A stretch of DNA of 64,000 bases, from the NCBI GenBank assembly GCA_964499695.1, contig CAZCMD010000005.1, forward strand, positions 1 through 64,000, read 5' to 3'. The notes beneath the pieces were generated by a model, which saw nothing but the letters and a program-made list of their open reading frames with translations, searched no databases and was not told where the DNA came from. A program made the translations under genes and the position numbers. Source of the DNA: JAAZBV01 sp964499695 (GTDB lineage Bacteria > Desulfobacterota > DSM-4660 > Desulfatiglandales > HGW-15). This document shows positions 42,793 to 50,449 of the stretch, one piece after another; within the stretch, counting starts at the first letter, position 1; every line of letters begins with the position of its first letter.

Positions 42793-45654
42793 ATGATTGG
42801 TAATCTTGTAAAGAAAATTTTTGGCAGTAAAAATGATCGGGATCTGAAGAGAATACAACCCATCGTTGAAAGTATAAATTCATATGAACCTTTGTTCAAA
42901 TCCCTGACGGACGACCAGCTCAGGGAAAAAACCAACGAATTTAAAGAGAGGCTTAAAAACGGGGCCACCCTTGATGAGCTGTTACCGGAGGCATTTGCTG
43001 CTGTAAGGGAGGCATCAGTAAGGGTGCTGAACATGCGGCATTATGATGTGCAGCTTATTGGAGGTATTGTTCTGCATGAAGGCAGTATATCCGAAATGAA
43101 GACCGGTGAAGGTAAAACCCTTGCGGCCACCCTGCCCCTCTATCTGAACGCCCTCACAGGAAGAGGGGTTCACCTTATCACTGTAAACGATTACCTTGCA
43201 AGGCGCGATTCAGAATGGATGGGCGGCATATACAGGATGCTCGGCATGACTGTCGGTGTGATCGTTCATGGCATGACAGATAAAGAGAGAAAACAGGCAT
43301 ATGCATGTGATATCACCTACGGAACAAACAATGAATTTGGCTTTGATTACCTCAGGGACAACATGAAATTTGATGTGAATGACCTTGTCCAGCGCGATTA
43401 CTATTATACTATTGTGGATGAGGTTGACAGCATCCTTATTGATGAGGCCCGTACACCCCTTATCATAAGCGGCCCTGTGGAGCACAGTGAAAACAAGATA
43501 TTCATGGAGGCCAAGCCCTTTGTCATTAACCTGAAAAAGAAGCAGAGTTCTGTGATCAGGACGTTGCTGAATGATGCCAGGGAACGTTTGAATAACGGTG
43601 ATACGGATGAAGAGATCATCCAGATCCTCCTGAGGGTAAAGAGGGGTGATCCGAAAAATCCGGGGTTTCTTGATCTTATGGCCAAAAACCACTCCCTTGG
43701 TAAACGCATTGATAATGAAGAAAGTGCGATGAGGAGCCAGAAGCTGCTTCCTGAGCTGGATAAGGAGCTTTACTGTATCATAGACGAGAGGAACAGTTCG
43801 GTTGAGCTGACAGAAAAAGGGATAAAGTATCTCTCTGAAAGCGGGGCAGGGGATTTTTCCATCCCGGACATAGAGGAAGAGAGCTACAATATAAGGGAAA
43901 ATAAAGAACTGGATGACATGGAAAAGGCGGAAAAGCTCAGGGAGCTTGAAGCGGGCTATATGCGCACATCAGAGCTTCTCCATGCGACTCAGCAGCTTAT
44001 CAAGGCATACTGGCTTTTTGAAAAGGATGTCCAGTATGTGATAAAGGATGATGAGATTCTTATTGTTGATGAGTTTACAGGCCGTATGATGCCCGGAAGA
44101 AGATGGAGCGACGGCCTGCATCAGGCTGTTGAGGCCAAGGAGGGAGTAAAGGTTGCAGAAGAAAACCAGACACTTGCCACCGTAACCTTTCAGAATTTTT
44201 TCAGGATGTATGAAAAGCTCGCAGGCATGACAGGTACTGCGGACACAGAGGCAGAGGAGTTTCACAATATCTATAAGCTGGGTGTTAATGTTATCCCGAC
44301 AAACAAGGATATGATCCGCAAAGATTTCGCTGATGTCATATACAAGACAGAGCGGGAAAAATTTAATGCTGTTGTCCAGGAGATAAAGGAGCTTTATGAA
44401 AAGGGCCAGCCCGTGCTGGTTGGTACTATCTCCATAGAAAAATCCGAGGTCCTTTCCAAAATGCTTAAAAGGACAGGCATACCCCATGAGGTACTGAATG
44501 CCAAGCATCACCAGAAAGAGGCGGAGATAATCGCCAAGGCCGGACAGTATAAGACTGTTACCATATCAACCAACATGGCAGGCCGCGGTACAGACATAGT
44601 GCTCGGGGAAGGGGTCAAAGAACTCGGGGGGCTTCATATCCTGGGAACTGAAAGACACGAGAGCCGCCGTATTGATAACCAGTTGAGAGGCCGGTCAGGC
44701 CGTCAGGGAGACCCGGGAACCTCAAGGTTCTATCTCTCTCTGGAGGATGATCTTTTGAGGATATTCGGCTCGGACAGGATCTCCTCTATCATGGAGCGGC
44801 TGGGTATGGAAGAGGGTGAACCCATTGAGGCGAACCTGATATCAAAGGCAATAGAAAGTGCCCAGAAAAAGGTTGAGGCCCATAATTTTGATATCAGAAA
44901 GCATCTCCTTGAATATGACGATGTGATGAATAAACACAGGGAGATAATTTACTCCCAGAGGCGTAATATCCTTAAGGGAGAGGGCATTGATGAGCTGATA
45001 AATGATATGGTGGAAGAAAGGATCGAAGCCCTGGCAGGTGAACACAGCGACCCAAAGGCATATCCTGAAGACTGGGATATCCAGGGCCTGATAGAAAGCA
45101 CCCTAAGGATATTCGGTGTACGGCCCAGGATCACCCCTGAAGATATGGGTAAGGATGAGTTTGACAAGCTCACACCTCAGATCCTTACCGATCTGTTAAA
45201 AAAACAGGTGAAGGATGCCTATGAGTCAAGGATGGCAGGCATCAAAAAGGAGGACCTTCTCTCTGTACAGAAGATGATAATGCTCCAGATACTGGATAAA
45301 GAGTGGCTCAGACACCTGCAGGACATGGATCATCTAAAGGAAGGGATAGGTTTAAGGGGATATGCCCAGCAGGACCCATTAAAGGAATACAAGAAGGAGG
45401 CATTTGAACTGTTTCAGGGGCTTGATTCCAGGATAAACGAAGAGATCCTTTTAACCTTTTCAAGGATACAGGTCAGGAGGGAAAGGCCTGAAGATATCCC
45501 GCCTCAGAAGAGGAGACAGATGCAGATGAGTCACGGTGATTCTGCTGCCCGGACCGAACCTATAAAAAGAGCGAGTCAGAAGATCGGGAGAAACGATCCA
45601 TGCCCATGCGGCAGCGGGAAAAAGTATAAAAAATGCTGCGGGGTTAATGAATAA
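42793..45654 (+). CDS. secA: Protein translocase ATPase SecA
   Basis: A 953-aa preprotein translocase motor. Walker A is MKTGEGKTL, Walker B VDEVDSILIDEARTPL, and helicase motifs TNMAGRGTDIVLG and RQGDPGTSRFYLS are present. A helical wing follows, and the C-terminal zinc site is CPCGSGKKYKKCCG, which binds SecB or ribosomes. Residues ~225-400 carry the variable domain with a long insertion (HSENKIFMEAKPFV ... LEAGYMRTSELLH), as in other deltaproteobacteria. I use the ATG at 42793 (MIGNLVKKIFGSKND) because it matches the family N-terminus; a TTG at 42718 is open but unlikely. Confidence 0.97.
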   Translation: MIGNLVKKIFGSKNDRDLKRIQPIVESINSYEPLFKSLTDDQLREKTNEFKERLKNGATLDELLPEAFAAVREASVRVLNMRHYDVQLIGGIVLHEGSISEMKTGEGKTLAATLPLYLNALTGRGVHLITVNDYLARRDSEWMGGIYRMLGMTVGVIVHGMTDKERKQAYACDITYGTNNEFGFDYLRDNMKFDVNDLVQRDYYYTIVDEVDSILIDEARTPLIISGPVEHSENKIFMEAKPFVINLKKKQSSVIRTLLNDARERLNNGDTDEEIIQILLRVKRGDPKNPGFLDLMAKNHSLGKRIDNEESAMRSQKLLPELDKELYCIIDERNSSVELTEKGIKYLSESGAGDFSIPDIEEESYNIRENKELDDMEKAEKLRELEAGYMRTSELLHATQQLIKAYWLFEKDVQYVIKDDEILIVDEFTGRMMPGRRWSDGLHQAVEAKEGVKVAEENQTLATVTFQNFFRMYEKLAGMTGTADTEAEEFHNIYKLGVNVIPTNKDMIRKDFADVIYKTEREKFNAVVQEIKELYEKGQPVLVGTISIEKSEVLSKMLKRTGIPHEVLNAKHHQKEAEIIAKAGQYKTVTISTNMAGRGTDIVLGEGVKELGGLHILGTERHESRRIDNQLRGRSGRQGDPGTSRFYLSLEDDLLRIFGSDRISSIMERLGMEEGEPIEANLISKAIESAQKKVEAHNFDIRKHLLEYDDVMNKHREIIYSQRRNILKGEGIDELINDMVEERIEALAGEHSDPKAYPEDWDIQGLIESTLRIFGVRPRITPEDMGKDEFDKLTPQILTDLLKKQVKDAYESRMAGIKKEDLLSVQKMIMLQILDKEWLRHLQDMDHLKEGIGLRGYAQQDPLKEYKKEAFELFQGLDSRINEEILLTFSRIQVRRERPEDIPPQKRRQMQMSHGDSAARTEPIKRASQKIGRNDPCPCGSGKKYKKCCGVNE

Positions 45655-45715
45655 CAAAAAGAAACAGGGCCTGCAATTAATGCAGGATTAACATATTATC
45701 CGGGGTTCATTAGAG

Positions 45716-46903
45716 ATGGAAACCAATACTGTTATAAAGGGCTTTAAGGCGGCATATACCGCATGCGGCCTTAAAAAGAACAATACATATGATCTGGCGC
45801 TTATATACTCGGAAATGCCAGCGGTTTCAGCCGCGGTCTTTACCACAAACAGAGTTAAGGCAGCGCCCGTTCTCTTAAGCATGGAGAACATAATAAGGGG
45901 CAAATCAAGGGCTATTATAGTAAATGCCGGTAATGCAAACGCCTGCACCGGAGAAGAGGGATTAAAGAACGCAATGGAGACCGTCCGCATGGTGGCAGAG
46001 GGCCTTGGCATATCGCCCGGGGAGGTGTTGATAGCATCAACAGGGGTTATAGGCGCACAGATAGATATAAAAAAGATAGAAAGGGCCATACCTGACCTTA
46101 TAAAAAACCTTGATCCGGAGGGCTTTGAGGGCGTGACAAAGGCGATCATGACCACCGATTCATTCCCTAAGGTCAGAACATTCAGCGGCAGGGCAAATGG
46201 CGTGGCCTATCATGTTGCAGGTATTGCCAAGGGTGCGGGCATGATTATGCCTAACATGGCAACCATGCTCTGTTTTATTATTACAGATATAAATATCAGT
46301 AAACCCATGTTAAAAAAGGCCGTTACACAGGCGGTTAACGACTCATTCAATAAGATAACCGTTGACGGTGATACCAGCACAAATGATACCGTATTCGTGA
46401 TGGCAAACGGGCTAGCCGGAAATGAAGAGCCTGACGGGGCAGCCTTTACCGAATTCCAAAAGGGACTGACCGGCATAATGTATGACCTTGCAAAGATGAT
46501 AGTAAAGGATGGCGAGGGTGCGACCAAGGTTATTCACATCGGGGTAAAAGGGGCTGCCTCCTCTTCAGATGCGAAGAGTGCTGCAAGGACAATCGCCAAT
46601 TCAAGCCTTGTAAAGACCGCATTTTATGGTGAAGACCCCAACTGGGGCCGGATCATGGCTGCACTGGGGAGGTCAGGCATAGATATGAAGGAAAACATGG
46701 TTGATATCCTCATCGATGATATTAAAATAGTAAAGGGCGGGCTTGGTCAAGGTGTTGAAAAGGAAAAGGAAGCCGCTGTAATTATGAAAAATCCTGAGAT
46801 ATATCTGACAGTTGAGCTGAATATGGGTAATTCTTCCGACTGGATTACAACATGCGACCTTACCCATGATTATGTGTCAATCAATGCGGATTATAGATCT
46901 TAA
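45716..46903 (+). CDS. argJ: Bifunctional ornithine acetyltransferase / N-acetylglutamate synthase
   Basis: A 395-aa ArgJ that transfers acetyl from N-acetylornithine to glutamate and may also use acetyl-CoA. The autocatalytic cleavage site is PNMATMLCF with Thr183 as nucleophile of the beta chain. Other hallmarks are VNAGNANACTGEEG, STGVIGAQIDIKK, VDGDTSTNDTV and GEDPNWGRIMAALGRSG. The ATG follows secA by 61 bases. It completes arginine synthesis in the cyclic pathway; no other arg genes are near. Confidence 0.97.
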   Translation: METNTVIKGFKAAYTACGLKKNNTYDLALIYSEMPAVSAAVFTTNRVKAAPVLLSMENIIRGKSRAIIVNAGNANACTGEEGLKNAMETVRMVAEGLGISPGEVLIASTGVIGAQIDIKKIERAIPDLIKNLDPEGFEGVTKAIMTTDSFPKVRTFSGRANGVAYHVAGIAKGAGMIMPNMATMLCFIITDINISKPMLKKAVTQAVNDSFNKITVDGDTSTNDTVFVMANGLAGNEEPDGAAFTEFQKGLTGIMYDLAKMIVKDGEGATKVIHIGVKGAASSSDAKSAARTIANSSLVKTAFYGEDPNWGRIMAALGRSGIDMKENMVDILIDDIKIVKGGLGQGVEKEKEAAVIMKNPEIYLTVELNMGNSSDWITTCDLTHDYVSINADYRS

Positions 46904-46935
46904 TTATAAATTATTGAATTTTTTCGCTATAAGCG

Positions 46936-47529
46936 GTGTCTAATAAACCAAATATTGCTGATGTAGATGAAAACAGGCTTTTATTAGACCTTAAAAATCA
47001 GGATGAAAAGGCCTACAGAAAACTTGTCTCTTTATATCAGGCGAAACTAAGGAACGTTGCCTACGGGATAACCCTTGATGCGGATGAAAGCACTGATATT
47101 ATTCAGGATGTCTTTCTCAAGGCATATATGGGAATAGATAAATTCAAGGGTGAATCATCCCTTTATACCTGGCTCAGGCGCATCACAATAAATGAGAGCC
47201 TCAACTGGGTAAGAAAATGGAAAAGGCGTTTCAGGTGGCAGCATCAGTCCATTGACCAGGAGGAGGGAAGCGGCCCTGATTTAACCTCGGATGCGCCCGG
47301 ACCTGAAGAGAGCCTGAGCAACAGGCAGGTATCGGGTATCCTCAGGAAAGGGCTTGACAGCCTGCCTGAAAAGGCAAGGGCAATCCTGATTTTAAAAGAG
47401 GTGGAAGGGTTATCCTATGATGAAATAGGAGAGCTGATGCAGATAAACAAGGGGACAGTAAGTTCAAGGATATTTTATGCGCGCGAAAAATTAAGGGAAG
47501 CTCTTAAGGGTATTGAAAGTGAAGATTAA
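46936..47529 (+). CDS. ECF sigma factor, RpoE-like
   Basis: A 197-aa sigma-70 family ECF factor. Region 2 spans residues ~25-95 (YRKLVSLYQAKLRNVAYG, DESTDIIQDVFLKAY, SSLYTWLRRITINESLNWVRK). Region 4 spans ~135-190 (LPEKARAILILKEVEGLSYDEIGELMQINKGTVSSRI). GTG start. The next gene overlaps its end and encodes a zinc-finger anti-sigma factor, so it is likely an envelope-stress regulon. GC content and codon use fit the surrounding housekeeping genes, unlike the second sigma module at 49193-49756. Confidence 0.93.
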   Translation: MSNKPNIADVDENRLLLDLKNQDEKAYRKLVSLYQAKLRNVAYGITLDADESTDIIQDVFLKAYMGIDKFKGESSLYTWLRRITINESLNWVRKWKRRFRWQHQSIDQEEGSGPDLTSDAPGPEESLSNRQVSGILRKGLDSLPEKARAILILKEVEGLSYDEIGELMQINKGTVSSRIFYAREKLREALKGIESED

Positions 47530-47986
47530 CAGTGAAATAATATGCGACACCGAGATGATAAGCCGGTTCATGGATAATGAGCTCCACGGGGAGGATCTCA
47601 TAACCGCAAAAAGGCATGTTGCATCCTGTGAAGCTTGCAGCAAAAGGCTTGATGCCTACGGTATAATCGGCTCGGGTCTGAACTCCTTCATGAGTGCTCA
47701 GACATGGGCATCAGGGCAGGATATCGAGGCCAGGGTAATTGACAGGATCAGGCAGAAGGAAACCCGCTTACAGGGATTACTTGATTTTGTTCTTTCAAGA
47801 AGGATGTTTATACCCGCGGGCCTTGCTGTATCTCTTTCTCTGGTGCTTATGGTGTTTTTAAATAACCCTGCACCTGCCGGTCCCAGTGCCATAATATCAT
47901 CTCTCTCCGGTACAGGTTCTTCAATCATGATAATGGAGACAGTTAAGTCAAGACAAACAATCTTATGGGTTAAGGAAAGTGGATAA
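47519..47986 (+). CDS. Zinc-finger anti-sigma factor with one membrane helix
   Basis: A ~155-aa anti-sigma factor. The N-terminal zf-HC2/ZAS-like domain has the H-x3-C-x2-C motif (AKRHVASCEACSKR, preceded by FMDNELHGED). A single transmembrane helix lies near residues 100-117 (RRMFIPAGLAVSLSLVLMVFL), followed by a short periplasmic tail. Start choice: GTG at 47519 has AAGGG eight bases upstream; a TTG at 47513 is also possible. The gene overlaps the sigma gene by 11 bases. It probably holds the sigma factor at the membrane until a signal releases it. Confidence 0.85.
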   Translation: MKINSEIICDTEMISRFMDNELHGEDLITAKRHVASCEACSKRLDAYGIIGSGLNSFMSAQTWASGQDIEARVIDRIRQKETRLQGLLDFVLSRRMFIPAGLAVSLSLVLMVFLNNPAPAGPSAIISSLSGTGSSIMIMETVKSRQTILWVKESG

Positions 47987-48452
47987 AATGAAAATAAAAT
48001 ATTATTCCCAGGCGCTGATGACCTTTTGCCTTTTTACCCTTTTAACCATATTACTGCTACCTGCCGCGGCGCAATCAGGTTCAAGTATCAACATTTCAGT
48101 AAAAACCATCCTGGCATCAGAGAATGGTAATTCAGTGTCTCCGGGGCTCAATGATATCGTGAGTGAACTGCAATCTGTTTTCAGGTACTCTTCCTATGAA
48201 TTTCTGGGTCAAAAGGGCCTATCTCTTTCAGTAAACAGCAAGGGGAGCGTCTCCCTTCCGGAACAGATAATGATGAATATCTCTTCCAAGGGCATTGAAG
48301 GTGACAGGGCCGTGCTCGATATTGAAATTTTAAGGGGTGGCAGCCGTATCCTGCAGACAGTAATCAAACTCCAGAACAACAGCAGTATAACCATAGGCGG
48401 CCCTGAATACAGGGGCGGTAATCTTCTCTTTAATATATTTGCCTCTTTTTGA
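47979..48452 (+). CDS. Exported protein of the sigma/anti-sigma operon, unknown
   Basis: A 157-aa protein with a signal peptide ending PAAAQ near residue 32. The mature part is beta-rich (SINISVKTILASENGNSVSPGLNDIVSELQSVFRYSSYEFLG). It overlaps the anti-sigma gene by eight bases; the ATG at 47988, four codons in, may be the true start, since the GTG frame at 47979 lies inside the upstream gene. Three-gene operons of ECF sigma factor, anti-sigma factor and small periplasmic protein often include a sensor or co-regulator; that is an inference from position. I do not recognise the fold. Confidence 0.7.
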   Translation: MDKMKIKYYSQALMTFCLFTLLTILLLPAAAQSGSSINISVKTILASENGNSVSPGLNDIVSELQSVFRYSSYEFLGQKGLSLSVNSKGSVSLPEQIMMNISSKGIEGDRAVLDIEILRGGSRILQTVIKLQNNSSITIGGPEYRGGNLLFNIFASF

Positions 48453-48668
48453 GTTTTCTAGGGTTTCAAGATAAACAATATGTGAAGAAGGTTTCAGTTG
48501 AGCTATTCGGAGATTTTGACCCTTTACCCCTTTATTGTTTTCTGATGCGGTTACATTGTCTTGATGTATAATTTATGTGGTCTTCTTCATTCTTGACAAG
48601 CTACCTTCATCTTTTAAGAATGAAGTTCATTCCCTGTTATGTTTCGGAAAATTAAATGCTCCAATTTT

Positions 48669-49196
48669 TTAGTGACAAAACCTGTTAAGATTCTCTTTAA
48701 ATTTTTTATGATTTTCTAATATGAAATATCCGCTCACCAAAAGAACAAAGGTTAAACTGGTTCCGATAAGAAAAATACTATCGTTCCCCAGGAGTGAATT
48801 AATATACCCCAATCCTCCTGAGAATAATTCATTTGTTTTCTCAATATATAGATTGTCCCCTGTAAGATTAGAAGAGCCGGGTTCAATCCGGGAAATAAAA
48901 AAACCCAGTATACCTGCAATTACCAAAGCAAAAGAAGAAATCATCCCTATATAGAAATAGCTGACCTCATCCTTCACGGTAGAATGTGAAATAGAGATTT
49001 TGCTCATGAATTTATATGTAAAATTCACAGGCGCCGGAGATATTTCAATCTTTCTCAAAATTTCTTCGGTCAACTGAAGAGCTTTCAATCTCAATTGAGC
49101 ATCCGTATCATTTTTAAGTATTTCGGTAAGTTCTTTAATTTCAACTTCCGAAAGATCATTATCTAGGTATTTGTTTAATAATTCATCGGTTATCAT
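48669..49196 (-). CDS. Anti-sigma-factor-like membrane protein
   Basis: A 175-aa protein whose N-terminal ~45 residues (LLNKYLDNDLSEVEIKELTEIL) resemble the sigma-binding domain of Bacteroidota-type anti-sigma factors that lack a zinc motif. Two membrane helices follow (residues ~82-104 and ~143-160). It overlaps the end of the ECF sigma gene by four bases and is likely its partner. AT-rich DNA, unlike the first sigma module 700 bases away. Confidence 0.75.
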   Translation of the reverse strand: MITDELLNKYLDNDLSEVEIKELTEILKNDTDAQLRLKALQLTEEILRKIEISPAPVNFTYKFMSKISISHSTVKDEVSYFYIGMISSFALVIAGILGFFISRIEPGSSNLTGDNLYIEKTNELFSGGLGYINSLLGNDSIFLIGTSLTFVLLVSGYFILENHKKFKENLNRFCH

Positions 49197-49756
49197 ATTA
49201 GCTCCTGGTAATTGTGCTTAAGCAAAAGGTCACGTAAAGAGTTTCTGGATCTATGCAAAAGCACCTTGGCGTTTACTAAAGATATATCCATAACCTGACT
49301 AATCTCGTTCAACGACATATCGTCAATATAAAATAAAGTTATAACCAATGCATTTCTAATCGGCAGTTTATCAACCATTTTCAATATGTATTCGCAGGCA
49401 TTTGTGGTTGAAGGATAGATTTCGTTGTCATAATCGCCCAGATCAAAATGTTCGTCAATGGATGACATTTCCTGTTCAATTTTTCTTTTTTTACTCGCAG
49501 CCATGGTCAAACCGGTATTGTACGTAATCCTGTAGAACCAGGTTGTAAATTTCGAATCTTTTCTAAAACTGCTCAACCCATTAAATGCTTTCATAAAACT
49601 ATCCTGAAGTGCTTCCTCTGCGTCCATTTCATTTTTTAAAAGTCTTTTTAAAAGTGAGAAAGCCTTATCTTTATATCTGTCAATTAATAAAGCAAAATCG
49701 CCTTGGTTGCCTTTTAGAACAGAGTCAATTATTTCTATGTCGGATAATTTTTTCAT
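49193..49756 (-). CDS. ECF sigma factor, Bacteroidota/Ignavibacteria-like
   Basis: A 187-aa ECF factor. Region 2: LIDRYKDKAFSLLKRLLKNEMDAEEALQDSFMKAF and FTTWFYRITYNTGL; region 4: LPIRNALVITLFYIDDMSLNEISQVMDISLVNAKVLLHRSR. AT-rich and phrased like Bacteroidota factors. Its own promoter appears to be the TGTAACC-N15-AGTC element at 49766-49791 (minus strand), which lies only ten bases before the ATG. Autoregulation and a leaderless message are implied. Overlaps the anti-sigma gene by four bases. Confidence 0.9.
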   Translation of the reverse strand: MKKLSDIEIIDSVLKGNQGDFALLIDRYKDKAFSLLKRLLKNEMDAEEALQDSFMKAFNGLSSFRKDSKFTTWFYRITYNTGLTMAASKKRKIEQEMSSIDEHFDLGDYDNEIYPSTTNACEYILKMVDKLPIRNALVITLFYIDDMSLNEISQVMDISLVNAKVLLHRSRNSLRDLLLKHNYQELI

Positions 49757-49765
49757 CTACATTAT

Positions 49766-49791
49766 GACTGGTGTTTTATAAAAAGGTTACA
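49766..49791 (-). promoter_or_regulatory. ECF-type promoter of the sigma gene (TGTAACC-N15-AGTC)
   Basis: On the minus strand TGTAACC (49791-49785), 15-base spacer, AGTC (49769-49766). The same two boxes occur twice on the plus strand nearby, so this is a probable autoregulatory promoter. Confidence 0.65.
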
Positions 49792-49815
49792 TAAAAATGA
49801 AAGTTTAAAAATATT

Positions 49816-49843
49816 GTAACCTTTTGAACTTCGGTTTTAGTCT
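49816..49843 (+). promoter_or_regulatory. ECF-type promoter 1 for the DUF6249 gene
   Basis: TGTAACC at 49816-49822, 17-base spacer, AGTC at 49840-49843 preceded by TTTT. Confidence 0.6.
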
Positions 49844-49894
49844 TATGAAAGTAACAAATAAATTTAGCTTTATTTTTTTAAAAGTAAAAATATT

Positions 49895-49920
49895 TGTAAC
49901 CTCTGGAAGATATTTTAGTC
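49895..49920 (+). promoter_or_regulatory. ECF-type promoter 2 for the DUF6249 gene
   Basis: TGTAACC at 49895-49901, 15-base spacer, AGTC at 49917-49920, again preceded by TTTT. Start codon of the downstream gene lies 32 bases further on, with AAAGGAG as ribosome binding site. Confidence 0.65.
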
Positions 49921-49951
49921 AAAAGTACAAATAACATAAAGGAGAAATAAA

Positions 49952-50350
49952 ATGAACTTTTTACCATTTTTTATACCGATAATATTATTTCTTGTTATAG
50001 GCGCTGTTTTTATTTCCTGGATATATTACAGGTCAAAAGAAAAACAAATGATGATTGAAAAAGGTATGAGCTATGAACAGATGATGGAATTTATGAAGGC
50101 TAGAAGAAATCCATGTACCGTCTTGAAAACAGGTATTGTAATTGCTGTAAGCGGAATAGGAATTGGATTAGGCAGCTATATAGCTGAAAATTACGGGAAC
50201 GATGGACTAGGTGGAATTGCGGCACTTATCATAATAGTTTTTATAGGATTAGGTTTTATCGGGGCATTTTTTGCCACTAAAAAGTACGAAATTGAAAAAA
50301 ACAACGGGAGCAGGAGCAGCCGAAAAGACAACGATCCAGCAGGAGAGTGA
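49952..50350 (+). CDS. DUF6249-like membrane protein
   Basis: A 132-aa inner-membrane protein: helix 1 at residues 5-25 (FFIPIILFLVIGAVFISWIYY), a cytoplasmic segment with EKGMSYEQMMEF, then two helices (residues ~58-75 and ~90-110) and a charged tail. It matches the DUF6249 architecture common next to ECF sigma factors in Bacteroidota and Ignavibacteria. Two TGTAACC-type promoters precede it, so it is the apparent main target of the divergent sigma factor. Its role is unknown. Confidence 0.75.
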   Translation: MNFLPFFIPIILFLVIGAVFISWIYYRSKEKQMMIEKGMSYEQMMEFMKARRNPCTVLKTGIVIAVSGIGIGLGSYIAENYGNDGLGGIAALIIIVFIGLGFIGAFFATKKYEIEKNNGSRSSRKDNDPAGE

Positions 50351-50449
50351 AGGCGGAAACCTTTACAAGTCCTGTCGTGTCAATTGTCCGGTTCAGACAT
50401 GCAGTGATACCCAGATACTATGTCCTGTTATCGTTAAAGAAAGGAAAAT

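Noticed and set aside
43969..44511. 180-codon frame opposite secA
   Set aside because: Antisense shadow of conserved SecA sequence.
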